DNA from: Nitrosospira sp. Nsp2
GTDB taxonomy: Bacteria > Pseudomonadota > Gammaproteobacteria > Burkholderiales > Nitrosomonadaceae
Assembly: GCF_003050965.1 (NCBI RefSeq)
Contig: NZ_QAOU01000011.1
Coordinates: 1 to 64,000 of the forward strand
Direction of reading: 5' to 3'
DNA: 64,000 bases
The notes under the pieces were generated by a model, which was not told the DNA's origin, did no database searches, and saw only the letters and a program-made list of their open reading frames with translations. Below are positions 51,091 through 62,070 of this stretch, piece after piece. Position numbers and translations under genes: made by a program. Each line of letters begins with the position of its first letter. Position 1 is the stretch's first letter.

Positions 51091-51393
51091 TGTGCTTGGC
51101 CTTACGTATACCAATCCCTTGATGGAGGAAAGGCTCGAGCTAAACTCAACCTTGTAGTCGGATTGTTGCGCATCGGCGAGGAGTCAGATTCAGCTATTCA
51201 GCTAGCGGCTGTATTACGTGATGTGCCCATCGTAGCAACTTTAGCAACCGGTACAATTGGACCTTGGTACACCGTGACCAATGGACGAGCCAGCGGCGAA
51301 GTTTTTATGTTAGCTTTGGAAACCTTGGGAGTTTGCGGATTGTTGCCGCAAGACCAGTACGGCAGAGAAGCCATCACAGAAGGGATCAGTTGA
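51091..51393 (+). other. Open frame without ATG, unidentified; flanking 51394-51710 empty
   Basis: The plus frame is open from after a stop at 51088-51090 to a TGA ending at 51393, about 100 codons, but contains no ATG near its start (only a TTG at 51163). The translation has protein-like composition, with pieces such as ARAKLNLVVGLLRIGEESDSA and GPWYTVTNGRASGEVF given here as ARAKLNLVVGLLRIG and WYTVTNGRASGEVF. It ends in a compact LPQDQYGREAITEGIS. I recognise no family. It may be the C-terminal relic of a lost gene or a chance frame. The following 300 bases up to the pirin gene hold no credible gene. Confidence 0.25.
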
Positions 51394-51710
51394 TGCAAAA
51401 CTCGCGAGGAAAAAATAACCAGGGGTTGGTTATCTAGCAGGTGCGGAGAAGAAATACTCGCCCCCAAGTCCTGGGCCCACGCATTTAGCGAGGAGAAACG
51501 TTGGACTTGGTTTTCGATCTAAGGAATTAAACTGCCTGTGCTTTATACGATACACTTGGGCAACTCAGGTGCAGTTAGCGTCTTAAGAGAGTTCAGCACA
51601 GCCGCTGAGCCTCTGCCGGCGGGGATACGCCTCGCTCAAGGTTCTTCATCACTTCATGGGCTCCATGATCCTTGTCCCTGGGATCCTTGGCCCTGCGCCC
51701 CCGGTACCCA

Positions 51711-52604
51711 TTATGTCAGTTGCCCCATTCTGCCGCTTTGATAATCGGAGATTGCCTGTCTGATCTCTTCGGGACTATTCATGACAAACGGACCGCTCCC
51801 GCTAATCGGCTCGTCAATCGGTTCACCAGAAAGCAGCAGCATGGACGCATCTTGCGAGTTTTCTATACTGATGTGGTCGCCAGCTCGCCCGAATAGGCCA
51901 ACCTCCCCGCGACCGACCTCTTCTCCGCCGGTTATGCTAACCGACCCTTTGAGCACTACTGCAATCGTTGTGTAACCCTCGGGTACTGGCAGAGATAATG
52001 GGGTAGCGGTCCCTATTTGCACATCCCACACATTGATAGGCGTAAATGTCTGCGCCGGTCCTTTTACGCCCTGGCATTCGCCCGCAATCACCCGCGCGTG
52101 TCCTTTTCCGCCCGGAAGAATCACCGTGGGTATCGCACGGTTTTTAATGGTCTGGTAACGCGGCGGGGACATTTTGTCCTTTGCAGGTAGATTAACCCAC
52201 AGTTGCACCATCTCAAGCACTCCGCCCTGCTGAGCGAAGTTTCGTCCGTGAAATTCCTCATGAATAATGCCTGAGGCTGCAGTCATCCATTGCACGTCGC
52301 CAGGGCCAATTTTCCCGCCGCGGCCAGAACTGTCACGATGTTCGACTTCGCCGCTATACACGATCGTTACTGTCTCAAAACCTCGATGTGGGTGGGGCCC
52401 TACACCTAGGGATTTTTGTGTCGCGGGAAATTCAGTTGGACCAGCATAGTCAAGAAGCAAAAAGGGGCTGGTCGTCGGCCCCAGGTCCGGATAGGCGAAA
52501 AGCGTCCGTACCGGAAAGCCGTCACCCACCCAGTGTTGACCTGCGCCGCGCAGGACGCGTGTCATAGTTTTAGGTGCTGCTCCAACTGTATCGTTCGGTG
52601 GCAT
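51711..52604 (-). CDS. Pirin-family cupin protein
   Basis: The 297-residue protein has the two-cupin pirin layout. The N-terminal cupin holds the metal ligands in GPHPHRGFETVTIV (about 72-85) and GIIHEEFH (about 113-120); the C-terminal cupin is about 165-285. Some bacterial pirins have quercetinase activity, others act as regulators; the role here is unknown. The start is the ATG at 52604. It is followed, on the same strand and upstream, by an EmrE-like gene 30 bases away. Confidence 0.9.
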   Translation of the reverse strand: MPPNDTVGAAPKTMTRVLRGAGQHWVGDGFPVRTLFAYPDLGPTTSPFLLLDYAGPTEFPATQKSLGVGPHPHRGFETVTIVYSGEVEHRDSSGRGGKIGPGDVQWMTAASGIIHEEFHGRNFAQQGGVLEMVQLWVNLPAKDKMSPPRYQTIKNRAIPTVILPGGKGHARVIAGECQGVKGPAQTFTPINVWDVQIGTATPLSLPVPEGYTTIAVVLKGSVSITGGEEVGRGEVGLFGRAGDHISIENSQDASMLLLSGEPIDEPISGSGPFVMNSPEEIRQAISDYQSGRMGQLT

Positions 52605-52634
52605 GACATGGCTCCAGATTCGTGACTACTGATA

Positions 52635-52967
52635 CTAATTAATAGCCGATTTCGAAAACACGTTCAACACAACCACCCCAGCAATGATCAGACCCAGCCC
52701 AACGATGGCGGGACCATCGAGGGATTGCCCGAGAACAAGCCAGGCAATCAGCGTAATAAGCACAATTCCTCCCCCAGACCAGATTGCGTACGCGATCCCT
52801 ACCGGCATCGTCTTCAAGGTGAGGGATAAGAAGAAGAACGCGGCGGAATAACCAGCGATGACAAGCAGTGATGGCCATAGCTGTGTGAAGCCAGCGCTCG
52901 ACTTCAACGCTGAGGTAGCAACCACCTCGCTGATAATGGCGATTGAAAGAAATAGCCAATGACTCAA
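52635..52967 (-). CDS. emrE: Small multidrug resistance (SMR) transporter, EmrE-like
   Basis: A 110-residue four-helix inner-membrane protein. It matches EmrE in length and in the key residues Glu14 (the proton and drug site, [14 protein letters not shown]) and Trp63 in AYAIWSGGG; the same GIVLIT segment follows. SMR transporters export toxic cations such as quaternary ammonium compounds in exchange for protons. The start is the ATG at 52967, preceded by a strong GGGGGA. A -10-like TATAAT lies 27 bases before the start. The pirin gene follows it closely and may be co-transcribed. Confidence 0.9.
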   Translation of the reverse strand: MSHWLFLSIAIISEVVATSALKSSAGFTQLWPSLLVIAGYSAAFFFLSLTLKTMPVGIAYAIWSGGGIVLITLIAWLVLGQSLDGPAIVGLGLIIAGVVVLNVFSKSAIN

Positions 52968-52993
52968 ATCTTGGTTCCCCCTGCGGCGCCTAC

Positions 52994-52999
52994 ATTATA
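52994..52999 (-). promoter_or_regulatory. Candidate -10 box of the emrE-like gene
   Basis: On the minus strand TATAAT lies 26 bases before the ATG. No clear -35 is present at normal spacing. Around it are paired GC-rich arms (GCGGCG and CGCCGC) that, if transcribed from further upstream, could pair and hide the GGGGGA ribosome-binding site. Confidence 0.35.
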
Positions 53000-53160
53000 G
53001 TAAGGAATACGTCGCCGCGGGAGTTGATCCACCTCGGACCCACCGCACTGTGCCCTACCGTACTGACGTTAGCGCATTTCCTTCCAATACTAATTGTCCT
53101 CGACGATTTCAAGGGGGAATCGTGGCTCAAGTCGTCCGTTTAATATAAAAAGGGGGAAGC

Positions 53161-54294
53161 GTGCGGCTTCTTTTAATCTTCGCGATTACGTTGTCTTGTA
53201 TTTCCGTTGTCAGGGCTGAGATACCTAATGACTCATATATCGCGGGTTATGCTGCGGGTGTCTTAAAACATAGTTTCAAAATCGATCACCCTTCGTTAAA
53301 GGTGCTACATGGGATCATTACCCTTCCGGCGGACAAGATACCGACAGAAGAACGCGCGAAGGTGTTACAGGCTCTCTCGGAGATACCCGGCGTTACCGCG
53401 GTAAAAGTTGAGGCAAGTACCCCGCCACCATCCATAGCCGCTGCCCCCGCGCCAGATAAAGTGCCGGATGAAGCAATCACCGAGGAAGGTGCACCGGCCA
53501 AAGGTGCGATTCTTCTCCCGACCGGGATGTTACCGGAAGGACATTTGTTCAAACCCCTCCTGGCCGATCCCCGATGGGCCCATTTCTCCGCTGCCTACCG
53601 CAATTATGTCGGCAACAACATTGATGGGAATAATAACGGGTCGGTGAGTTTCGGTGAAACAATACCATTCTACCGTGCCAATTTAGGCAAATACTCTGCC
53701 CAGTGGGAAGCGGGACTCCAGGCCGCAGTCTTTAGCGATTTCAATCTTGGGGCACCTTCGTCCGATCTCATCAATTCCGACTTTATTGCCTCTGCATACG
53801 CAAGTGTTAGAGCAGGCCAGGTGTCCGCTTTTGCCCGTGTCTATCACCAAAGTTCGCACCTTGGCGACGAGTTTCTGCTGCGAAGGCTGACCGACGTGGA
53901 GCGCATCAATCTTAGCTATGAAGGAGCGGATCTCAGGCTGTCCTATGAGCTTCCGTATGGGTTGCGGGTATATGGCGGCGGAGGGGGGATCTTCCACAAG
54001 CAGCCTTCTACGCTTAAGCCGTGGATGATTCAGTACGGCATGGAGTTCAGAAGTCCGTGGCGGATCGAAGTCCTGTCAATACGCCCGGTTGCCGCGGTGG
54101 ACATAAAAAACCACGAACAAAATAACTGGAATGCCGATGTTTCAGCAAGAGCCGGGATTCAGTTGGACCGGTTTCAATCTTTCGGCCGAAGACTTCAGTT
54201 CCTCGTCGAATATTTCCACGGCAATTCTCCTACCGGCCAATTTTTGAGACAGCGAGTCGACTATTTGGGAATTGGGGCGCACTATCACTTTTAA
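53161..54294 (+). CDS. Exported protein with N-terminal BON-like part and DUF1207 domain
   Basis: The 377-residue protein starts with GTG (GGGGGA upstream) and a signal peptide (about 1-19). Residues 20-85 resemble a BON domain (YIAGYAAGVL ... LQALSEIPGVTAVKV); a Pro/Ala linker follows (about 88-110); the rest matches DUF1207, with FKPLLADPRWAHFSAAYRNY and many beta-strand-like, alternating segments ending in HYHF. The C-terminal Phe and strand pattern suggest an outer-membrane barrel. The function of DUF1207 is unknown. No co-directional partner is close. Confidence 0.72.
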   Translation: MRLLLIFAITLSCISVVRAEIPNDSYIAGYAAGVLKHSFKIDHPSLKVLHGIITLPADKIPTEERAKVLQALSEIPGVTAVKVEASTPPPSIAAAPAPDKVPDEAITEEGAPAKGAILLPTGMLPEGHLFKPLLADPRWAHFSAAYRNYVGNNIDGNNNGSVSFGETIPFYRANLGKYSAQWEAGLQAAVFSDFNLGAPSSDLINSDFIASAYASVRAGQVSAFARVYHQSSHLGDEFLLRRLTDVERINLSYEGADLRLSYELPYGLRVYGGGGGIFHKQPSTLKPWMIQYGMEFRSPWRIEVLSIRPVAAVDIKNHEQNNWNADVSARAGIQLDRFQSFGRRLQFLVEYFHGNSPTGQFLRQRVDYLGIGAHYHF

Positions 54295-54824
54295 GATGAT
54301 CCACCTCAACGGCGTCGTGTAAATCTCGAGGCACATGCACCTCAACCATAAGCGAACTTAATCGCCTTCGGGTGAGCTGCCGAGGTTGCCCCTCTGATGG
54401 ACAGTACGATCGACATATTCCCGGGGGTAGACCCTACCGTACGTGATGAGCTGGCTTCAACCTTCCGTTGTGGTCTTATTCTGCGATCCACCGGCGCGTA
54501 CACTAGGGAACCTCTGAATATCTCCCGGACGGACGCGACGGCGGCTTCGCGGGATGTGATGCGCGGAAGGCGACAGCGCAAACGGCGAAAACGTGAATGG
54601 CTCATCCAATAATTTGCCCTTTCGCTAGCAGCCTGACAAAGCCACTCACCTACAGAACTCCGTCCCAGCGGGTTGCTGGTAGAATCGGGTGGTAACGGCG
54701 TGATATCAAACTCCCTGGCATCGAAGCTTAAACCGCGACGTGCGTAAGACGTAGGCGCCTTGTGAGTTCCGGAGGCGTTTTCAGGGGTGCCCTAGAAGCC
54801 ATACAGGATTGTTATTTCCAGCAC
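54295..54824. other. Intergenic region before recJ
   Basis: About 530 bases without a supported gene. Two short overlapping frames on opposite strands (around 54342-54612) have no ribosome-binding site and unusual, arginine-rich translations. A GGGAACCTCTGAATA at 54506-54520 recalls ends of some insertion sequences, but no matching second end or transposase is present. The recJ promoter should lie at the right side. Confidence 0.35.
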
Positions 54825-56594
54825 ATGCCCAACACCATCTCCCGCGGCTTCCCGCCAAGTGCTTTCGATACCCTGACTAGTTACGGCATCCATCCCGTGC
54901 TGGCGCGGGTCTATGCGGCCCGAGGTATCGAAGAACCCGGGCAACTTGAGGTGGACTGGTCCCGATTGGTCCCATTCGGGCGCCTGAAAAATATTTGCCA
55001 GATGGCGAGATTTATCGCAGACGCGATCGCCGCGCGCAAGCGCATGCTGATAGTCGCGGACTATGATTCGGATGGTGCCACCGCTTGTGCCGTTGGCATA
55101 CGCGGGCTGAGAAAGTTCGGCGCAATCGTAGATTATCTCGTCCCCGATCGCTTTGAATATGGATATGGCCTCACCCCAGAGATCGTTCGGCTCGCAAGCG
55201 CTGTAAACCGTCCAGATATATTGATTACAGTTGACAACGGTATCGCGAGCGTGGAGGGCGTAGCTGAAGCCAGGCGGCTCGGCATGGAGGTCTTGGTTAC
55301 CGATCATCATCTGCCAGGAGATGAGCTGCCCGATGCCGCCTTGATTGTGAATCCTAACCAGCCGGGGTGCGATTTTCCCAGCAAGCACCTCGCTGGCGTA
55401 GGCGTAATATTTTATCTAATGCTCGCGTTGCGGGCAGAATTGCGCGCGAGAGCGGCATTTGCCTCCGAAAAAGAGCCTAATCTTGCCGAATTGCTTGATC
55501 TCGTAGCGCTCGGCACTGTAGCGGATGTGGTGAGACTCGATAATAACAATCGCATACTCGTGCATTACGGATTACGGCGTATTCGCGGCGGGCGAGCCTG
55601 CCCAGGGATTAATGCTCTGCTGCAAGTTGCCCAGCGAGATTTCAGCCGCGCATCCGCCTATGACCTGGGTTTTGCGCTGGGCCCAAGATTGAATGCCGCG
55701 GGACGGCTTGAGAATATGTCGCTCGGCATTGACTGCCTCGTCACGGACGACGAATCCGATGCTTTGGAAATTGCTCATCAACTTGACTCGCTTAACCGCA
55801 AACGTCAGGAGATCGAAGCGAACATGCACGATAGCGCTCGAGTCTTGCTGGGGGATGAGCTGCCGGTTGGGCACTTGGCAGACGGGGAAATTCAGCCGCG
55901 GAATATCCATAGCCTGAGTCTATTCGATCCCGGCTGGCATCAGGGCGTAATCGGCATACTGGCCTCGCGTATTAAGGACAAATATTACCGTCCTGTCATC
56001 GCATTTGCGCCCGGCAGCAATGGTGAGATAAAAGGATCAGGCAGATCCATTCCAGGATTTCATTTAAGAGACGCGCTGGACCTAATCTCCAAACGCTATC
56101 CCGGCCTTTTGCTCAAATTCGGGGGACATGCCGCTGCAGCCGGCCTTACTTTACATGCGCGCGACTTTGAAAAATTTCGTGATGTGTTCGAGCAGACAGC
56201 ACAGGGGTTGCTCGCGCCCGCCGATCTCAAGCATGTGATCGAAACCGATGGTGACCTGGACGAGTCCGAACTCAATCTCGAACTGGCCGTGCAACTTACC
56301 CAACAAGTATGGGGACAAGGTTTCGCGCAGCCCACCTTCAGTACCTGCTTCTGCGTAGTGGATCAGCGCGTAGTCGGTAAGAGACATCTGAAACTAAAGC
56401 TTAGCAAATCCAGTAACAAAACTGGGGCCCACACTTCAGAAAAGCGGGGACGCCTGTATGATGCCATATTGTTTTCCTCAACGATTACGCTACCTGAGGT
56501 AATACATGCCGTCTACCGATTGCAAGTGAATGAGTTCAACGGCAATTCCACCCTGCAATTTATTGTGGACCACTGGTCTCAGGCGGATGCTTAA
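54825..56594 (+). CDS. recJ: Single-stranded-DNA-specific 5'-3' exonuclease RecJ
   Basis: RecJ degrades 5' single-stranded DNA in recombination and mismatch repair. From the ATG at 54825 the protein has 589 residues and starts near PPSAFDTLTSYGIHPVLARVYAARGI, as in relatives. The DHH motifs are VADYDSDGATA, ITVDNGIAS and VTDHHLPGD; the DHHA1 end has GGHAAAAGLTL and the OB-like C-terminus VHAVYRLQVNEF. The open frame extends 21 codons upstream to a TTG. The ribosome-binding site is weak. mfd follows after about 180 bases. Confidence 0.95.
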   Translation: MPNTISRGFPPSAFDTLTSYGIHPVLARVYAARGIEEPGQLEVDWSRLVPFGRLKNICQMARFIADAIAARKRMLIVADYDSDGATACAVGIRGLRKFGAIVDYLVPDRFEYGYGLTPEIVRLASAVNRPDILITVDNGIASVEGVAEARRLGMEVLVTDHHLPGDELPDAALIVNPNQPGCDFPSKHLAGVGVIFYLMLALRAELRARAAFASEKEPNLAELLDLVALGTVADVVRLDNNNRILVHYGLRRIRGGRACPGINALLQVAQRDFSRASAYDLGFALGPRLNAAGRLENMSLGIDCLVTDDESDALEIAHQLDSLNRKRQEIEANMHDSARVLLGDELPVGHLADGEIQPRNIHSLSLFDPGWHQGVIGILASRIKDKYYRPVIAFAPGSNGEIKGSGRSIPGFHLRDALDLISKRYPGLLLKFGGHAAAAGLTLHARDFEKFRDVFEQTAQGLLAPADLKHVIETDGDLDESELNLELAVQLTQQVWGQGFAQPTFSTCFCVVDQRVVGKRHLKLKLSKSSNKTGAHTSEKRGRLYDAILFSSTITLPEVIHAVYRLQVNEFNGNSTLQFIVDHWSQADA

Positions 56595-56778
56595 GGAGGC
56601 TCTTAACAAGTCCTCCGTGGAACCCGTTGCTTTGGCTTCAACTGCAATATATAACGTGTTTCTCGCTTATGGAACGCAGGCAAACCTGATGCGGGTACTG
56701 CCACATAATTTCGGTCTTTTCAGAGGGCAACCACAAATCCGAGGGTTTGCTGCCCGTTTACCATAGTATCGCAGGAAG

Positions 56779-59700
56779 ATGTCTTTCAAGCTGACCGTCC
56801 CCCCACCCGGCTCCACGATCCGATATGGCCATTTTGATGGCTCTGGTGATTCGCTCGCACTTGCGCAACTGGCGCAACAGGCAAAACCCATTGTTATCAT
56901 TACCGCAAACGCGCTCGATGCGCAGCGGCTCCTGGAAGAAATTCCCTTCTTCGCACCGGAATTAAGCACTCGCCTGCTGCCGGATTGGGAAACACTGCCC
57001 TACGACACCTTCTCCCCTCATCAAGACCTGATATCCGACCGGCTTGCCACGCTTTATCAGCTTATGAGCGGGACTTGTGACATCCTCATCGTTCCCGTCA
57101 CTACGGCCCTATACCGCATGCCGCCCCCGGAGTATCTCGCTGCGCATACTTTCTTTCTCAAGCGGGGTGATACCCTCAATCTGGCGACGCTGCGGCGTCA
57201 AATGACTTTGGCCGGCTACAGCCACGTTACCCAGGTGCTGTCGCCCGGCGAATATAGCATTCGAGGTGGCCTGGTCGACCTATTCCCGATGGGAAGTCCG
57301 CTGCCCTATCGCATCGACCTGCTGGATAACGACATCGAGACTATCCGTACGTTTGATGTGGATACCCAGAGAAGTGTTTATCCGGTCAGTGAGATCCGTT
57401 TATTGCCGGCGCGCGAGTTTCCCCTCGACGAGGAAGGCCGCACCCGGTTCCGTGGCAGCTTCCGCGAAAAGTTTGAGGGTGATCCATCCAAAAGCCGTGT
57501 CTATAGAGACATCAGCAAAGGTGGAACCCCGGCGGGCATCGAATATTACCTGCCACTATTTTTTGATCACACAGCGACGCTGTTCGACTATTTACCGCCG
57601 ACCATGCTGCTATGCCTGCACCGTGAGATTTACCCTGCGGTGGAAAACTTCTGGAATGACACGCAGACGCGTTACCAGATGCTCCGCGGCGACAATGACC
57701 GGCCGCTACTGAAGCCCGCCGAGTTATTCGTCACCACAGATGCGTTCTTTGGAGCATTGAAGCCCTACTCACGCGTCGAACTCCAGTTCGGTTCTCAAAA
57801 CTCCGACGTCGTAGCCCAGAATCCGACCGCACCGTTACCTCCTCTCCAGATCGACCGCCGCTCTGACCACCCCGCTGAGAAACTGTCCGCATTTATATCG
57901 GATTTAACCGCTGCCCCCCCCGGTGGACGCGCATTACTTCTGGCGGAAAGCGTGGGCAGACGGGAACTGATCGCTGACCATCTACGGCAATATCAGCTGT
58001 ATCCCGATATATGCGATAGCTACGCGCAATTTCTGACGAGCAAAGCAGCCTTCATGCTTGGGGTAGCGCCTCTGCACAACGGTTTCCTCTGCCCTGGTGA
58101 GGGGCTGGCCCTCATCACGGAGAGTGAGTTATACGCCAGACATCTGCATGGCCGACGTGAACGGGATTCTCGTAAAGCAGCCGCAGTGACCGACGCAATG
58201 CTGCGGGACCTTTCAGAGATCAAGCCGGGTGATCCAGTGGTACATGAACAACATGGCATCGGCAGGTATCTTGGGCTGGTGAGCATGGATATGGGGGATG
58301 GCGCGACAGAATTCCTGTCACTCGAGTACGAAGGCGGCGATAAGCTCTATGTGCCGGTTTCGCAATTGCATCTTATCGGGCGATATAGCGGAGCATCTCC
58401 CGAAGCCGCACCGATGCACAAGCTGGGCAGCGGTCAATGGGATAAGGCAAAGCGCAAAGCGATGCAACAGGTACGCGATACGGCTGCGGAGCTTCTCAAC
58501 CTTTATGCCCAGCGCAGCGCACGCCGAGGTCACGCATTTCGTTTTAGTCGACACGATTACGAGGCATTTGTCGAAGGGTTTGGCTTCGAGGAAACACCCG
58601 ATCAGGCCGCAGCCATCGACGCCGTCATCGAGGACTTGAGTTCAGATAAACCGATGGACCGGTTGATTTGCGGCGATGTAGGTTTTGGCAAAACCGAAGT
58701 GGCCTTGCGAGCCGCATTTATCTCTGTAGCCGATGGGAGACAAGTAGCAGTCCTGGTGCCAACGACCTTGCTGGCCGAACAGCATTTTCAGAATTTTTCG
58801 GACCGCTTCAGCCTGTTAGCGGATGAATGGCCAATCAAAATCGCCGAACTATCGCGCTTCCGCTCTGCTAAAGAGCAAACTCAGGCACTGGCAGGACTGG
58901 CGAATGGTGCCATCGACATTGTCATCGGCACCCACAAACTTATTCAGAAAGGCGTGAAATTCAAAAACCTGGGTTTGGTGATCATTGACGAGGAACACCG
59001 CTTTGGCGTGCGGCATAAGGAGCAATTGAAAAGCCTGCGGTCGGAAGTAGATGTGCTAACGCTCACGGCTACACCTATCCCCCGCACCCTGGCAATGTCG
59101 CTGGAAGGGCTGCGCGAATTTTCCGTGATTGCAACCGCGCCGCAGCGAAGACTGGCCATCAAGACGTTCGTCAGCCGTTTTTCCGAAGGAGTTATGCGTG
59201 AGGCCTGTTTACGCGAACTAAAACGCGGCGGTCAAATTTATTTCTTGCACAACGAGGTTGGCACCATCCAGACAATGCATGACAGACTGGCGCGACTTCT
59301 TCCGGAGGCGCGCATCAATGTTGCACATGGGCAAATGCGAGAACGCGAGCTGGAACACGTGATGAAAGATTTCTACCAGCAGCGTTTCAACCTGCTTCTC
59401 TGCACAACCATCATCGAGACCGGCATCGATGTTCCTACCGCCAACACCATCATTATCAATCGGGCCGATAAATTCGGCCTGGCGCAGTTGCATCAATTGC
59501 GCGGACGCGTCGGTCGTTCCCACCACCAGGCCTACGCGTATTTGCTGGTTCCGGAGGAAGAGGCACTTGGCGCTCAGGCGAAAAAACGCCTCGAAGCCAT
59601 TCAAACCATGGAAGAGCTGGGCGCAGGCTTTTATCTTGCCATGCATGATCTGGAAATCAGGGGAGCGGGTGAAGTGCTGGGCGAATCGCAAAGTGGCGAG

Positions 59701-60231
59701 ATGCAGGAGATCGGTTTCAATCTCTACGCCACCATGCTCGATGCCGCGGTCCAATCGCTGAAGGAAGGCAAAGAACCCGATATTCAGCATCCGCTGCGCG
59801 TTGCGACCGAGATCAATTTGCATGTACCCGCATTGTTACCGGAAGACTACTGCAGCGACGTACATGAGCGCCTGATACTATACAAGCGTATGGCCAACTG
59901 TACCAACGATGAGCAATTGGATGAGATTCAGGTAGAATTAACAGACCGCTTCGGCCTCTTGCCCGACCCCGTCGGGGCCTTGCTAGACTGTCACCGCTTG
60001 CGTATTGCAGCGACACCGTTGGGAATTACTCGCATAGAAGCCACTCCCGACTACATCCAGGTGCAGTTTACTCCCAATCCGCCTGTCGATGCCGGCAGAA
60101 TCGTGGCATTCCTCCAACGCAGCCGTGACCATCAGCTTGCCGGTCCTGACCGCCTGAAGATAAAAACCCAGATTGCGAAGGTCCGCGATCGCGTGGTTCG
60201 GATAAAAGGCCTGATCGCCGAGTTGAGTTAG
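56779..60231 (+). CDS. mfd: Transcription-repair coupling factor Mfd
   Basis: Mfd removes stalled RNA polymerase and recruits UvrA. The 1150-residue protein has the UvrB-like N-terminal domains, an RNA-polymerase interaction domain (about 480-560, [17 protein letters not shown]), the translocase with Walker [11 protein letters not shown] near 632, the DEEH box near 735 ([11 protein letters not shown]), [13 protein letters not shown], and the C-terminal TRCF domain. GCAGGAAG lies just before the ATG. It is the usual length. Confidence 0.97.
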   Translation: MSFKLTVPPPGSTIRYGHFDGSGDSLALAQLAQQAKPIVIITANALDAQRLLEEIPFFAPELSTRLLPDWETLPYDTFSPHQDLISDRLATLYQLMSGTCDILIVPVTTALYRMPPPEYLAAHTFFLKRGDTLNLATLRRQMTLAGYSHVTQVLSPGEYSIRGGLVDLFPMGSPLPYRIDLLDNDIETIRTFDVDTQRSVYPVSEIRLLPAREFPLDEEGRTRFRGSFREKFEGDPSKSRVYRDISKGGTPAGIEYYLPLFFDHTATLFDYLPPTMLLCLHREIYPAVENFWNDTQTRYQMLRGDNDRPLLKPAELFVTTDAFFGALKPYSRVELQFGSQNSDVVAQNPTAPLPPLQIDRRSDHPAEKLSAFISDLTAAPPGGRALLLAESVGRRELIADHLRQYQLYPDICDSYAQFLTSKAAFMLGVAPLHNGFLCPGEGLALITESELYARHLHGRRERDSRKAAAVTDAMLRDLSEIKPGDPVVHEQHGIGRYLGLVSMDMGDGATEFLSLEYEGGDKLYVPVSQLHLIGRYSGASPEAAPMHKLGSGQWDKAKRKAMQQVRDTAAELLNLYAQRSARRGHAFRFSRHDYEAFVEGFGFEETPDQAAAIDAVIEDLSSDKPMDRLICGDVGFGKTEVALRAAFISVADGRQVAVLVPTTLLAEQHFQNFSDRFSLLADEWPIKIAELSRFRSAKEQTQALAGLANGAIDIVIGTHKLIQKGVKFKNLGLVIIDEEHRFGVRHKEQLKSLRSEVDVLTLTATPIPRTLAMSLEGLREFSVIATAPQRRLAIKTFVSRFSEGVMREACLRELKRGGQIYFLHNEVGTIQTMHDRLARLLPEARINVAHGQMRERELEHVMKDFYQQRFNLLLCTTIIETGIDVPTANTIIINRADKFGLAQLHQLRGRVGRSHHQAYAYLLVPEEEALGAQAKKRLEAIQTMEELGAGFYLAMHDLEIRGAGEVLGESQSGEMQEIGFNLYATMLDAAVQSLKEGKEPDIQHPLRVATEINLHVPALLPEDYCSDVHERLILYKRMANCTNDEQLDEIQVELTDRFGLLPDPVGALLDCHRLRIAATPLGITRIEATPDYIQVQFTPNPPVDAGRIVAFLQRSRDHQLAGPDRLKIKTQIAKVRDRVVRIKGLIAELS

Positions 60232-60286
60232 TGACAATCTTGGGTGGTCCAGAGGAAGTGCAACGACGCGGCTAACGAATGCATAT

Positions 60287-60337
60287 AAAAAGCAGCGGCA
60301 GTGCTTTATAAAAAACCCTTTTTCAATTGCTGCTTTT
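60287..60337 (+). terminator. Inverted repeat downstream of mfd
   Basis: Perfect nine-base arms AAAAGCAGC and GCTGCTTTT are separated by 33 bases. The right arm ends in TTTT, so it could work as a transcription stop for mfd, though the loop is large for an intrinsic terminator. Confidence 0.3.
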
Positions 60338-60415
60338 CCGATAATTATTTTTCATTCGCGGTATAACTCGTCCGTTAAGCTAGACTATTTGCCCTTTTGC
60401 AAAAGTGTACCAATA

Positions 60416-62047
60416 GTGTTCAAGAGCATTAAGAGCAAGATCGTAGTATTCGCAGTCATGGCGACGCTTGTCCCGTCGCTGGGGCTGGGACTGCTCTCGT
60501 TCAGGCAAAATGAGGCGCAGATCAGCGATAATGTCGCCCGCGAGCTTCGCGCTCTCACTAATTATGCTATCCGTGAAATAGAACTCTGGGTCGAGAAGCG
60601 CGTACACGAGACGCAGGTCACCTCCGCATCTATCGTAGTGGTTGAAGGGTTGGCGACGGCTGACCGGCCCGCGAGCACCCCCGGCAAAAATCCCGCAGCT
60701 GTGGGTCACTATCTCCGCTCGGTACAGAAAAAACTCGACACAATACTGGAACTCACGGTTGTAAACGCAGCCGGAGAAGTCATAGCCAGCAGCGCGGAAA
60801 CACCGGAGCCTGTGGCAATCCCGAGCAGCTGGCCGCAAACGCGCCTGATAGCTGCACCGCACTGGAACAAGCAATATGAAGCTCCGACGCTGAGCGTCGC
60901 AGTTCCAGTATTGTCATATGGCGATGTGCTGCTAGGCGCAATGGTCGCCGTGCTTGACCTGCGCAACCTGAAGCCCTACCTGAAAAGTGCGACAAAATCC
61001 CCCCCCGGTGAAGTGCTGCTGCTTGATTCAAATGGCAGGACGCTCGTCAGCAGTTATGACGACGAGAACAAGTTGACACAGCTGGATTCTGCATTGCTGA
61101 GCCAGCTTCGGGAACAAGCGGGCGACTCCATCGCATTTCACGGTCTGACGCACCCGCAAGTCATCGGATTGGCAGATGTCGCTCCCCAACTTTCGATCAC
61201 GGTTCTGGCGGAACGGGATCGCGCCGAGGTTTATGGAGCATGGATCGAACTGCGCAATATCTTTCTGGGGCTGGTGGCCGCGCTCGTGCTCGTTGTGACA
61301 GCCGTCGCGTTCCAGATGGGGCGCTCCATCGTGTTGCCGTTACAACGGCTGATGCGCGCAGCTGACCGTATTGCAGCGGGAGATCTTGAGGTACGACTCA
61401 GCGCGACGCGCAGCGACGAGCTCGGTCATCTTACGCAGGTGTTCAACCAGATGACAGACCGGCTGCGCCATAGTCACGCCAAAATCATGGCTACCAATGA
61501 AGCAATGCAACAACAGAATGAGGTCCTGAAAACGCTTTCGATTACCGATAGCCTGACTGGCCTGTACAACCGCAGCAAGCTTGATTCAATCTTGACCGAT
61601 CAGCTCGCGCGCTTCAAACGCAGCCATCGGCCGTTTACATTGCTGATGCTGGATATTGATCATTTCAAGACGCTCAACGATACTTATGGCCATATTGCGG
61701 GAGATGAAATCCTCGCGGCCGTGGCCCGGATACTTCTTCAGTCGATACGCAGCATCGACTATGCCGCACGCTACGGTGGGGATGAGTTCATCATAATCCT
61801 TACTGAAACTTCGGCAGAACTTGCCACGAATACTGCGGAGCGAGTTCGTTCTCAGGTAGAAGCCTTGTATCCCACGGTTAAAGGCACGGAAATCGCATTA
61901 ACAGTCAGCATCGGCATAGTAGAGCCTCGGCTGGAGGACATGACGCCAACCGAGGTATTCGCGAGCGCTGACTATGCACTCTATGAGGCAAAGCGTGCGG
62001 GTCGCAACCGTGCCTATTGTCCTCTTCTGATAAAATCGGAAGCCTAA
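60416..62047 (+). CDS. Membrane diguanylate cyclase (sensor, HAMP, GGDEF)
   Basis: Makes the second messenger cyclic di-GMP. From the GTG at 60416 the protein has 543 residues: a first membrane helix (about 8-30), a periplasmic dCache-like sensor (about 35-275), a second helix (about 280-303), a HAMP domain (about 305-355) and a C-terminal GGDEF domain. The catalytic site RYGGDEF lies near 452, and an inhibitory RSID (RxxD) is five residues before it, so product feedback is expected. No EAL domain is present, so it should only synthesise. The open frame starts at a TTG nine codons earlier, but [12 protein letters not shown] is a more natural start. Confidence 0.9.
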   Translation: MFKSIKSKIVVFAVMATLVPSLGLGLLSFRQNEAQISDNVARELRALTNYAIREIELWVEKRVHETQVTSASIVVVEGLATADRPASTPGKNPAAVGHYLRSVQKKLDTILELTVVNAAGEVIASSAETPEPVAIPSSWPQTRLIAAPHWNKQYEAPTLSVAVPVLSYGDVLLGAMVAVLDLRNLKPYLKSATKSPPGEVLLLDSNGRTLVSSYDDENKLTQLDSALLSQLREQAGDSIAFHGLTHPQVIGLADVAPQLSITVLAERDRAEVYGAWIELRNIFLGLVAALVLVVTAVAFQMGRSIVLPLQRLMRAADRIAAGDLEVRLSATRSDELGHLTQVFNQMTDRLRHSHAKIMATNEAMQQQNEVLKTLSITDSLTGLYNRSKLDSILTDQLARFKRSHRPFTLLMLDIDHFKTLNDTYGHIAGDEILAAVARILLQSIRSIDYAARYGGDEFIIILTETSAELATNTAERVRSQVEALYPTVKGTEIALTVSIGIVEPRLEDMTPTEVFASADYALYEAKRAGRNRAYCPLLIKSEA

Positions 62048-62070
62048 GGCGCGCGTAACGTTATTAAACC

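Noticed and set aside
51538-51741. 67-codon plus-strand frame before the pirin gene
   Set aside because: Overlaps the pirin 3' end, has a TTG-like or weak start and a low-information translation.
54342-54612. Short overlapping frames and a GGGAACCTCTGAATA that resembles an insertion-sequence end
   Set aside because: No transposase fragment, no matching inverted end and no target duplication are visible, so a mobile element cannot be supported.
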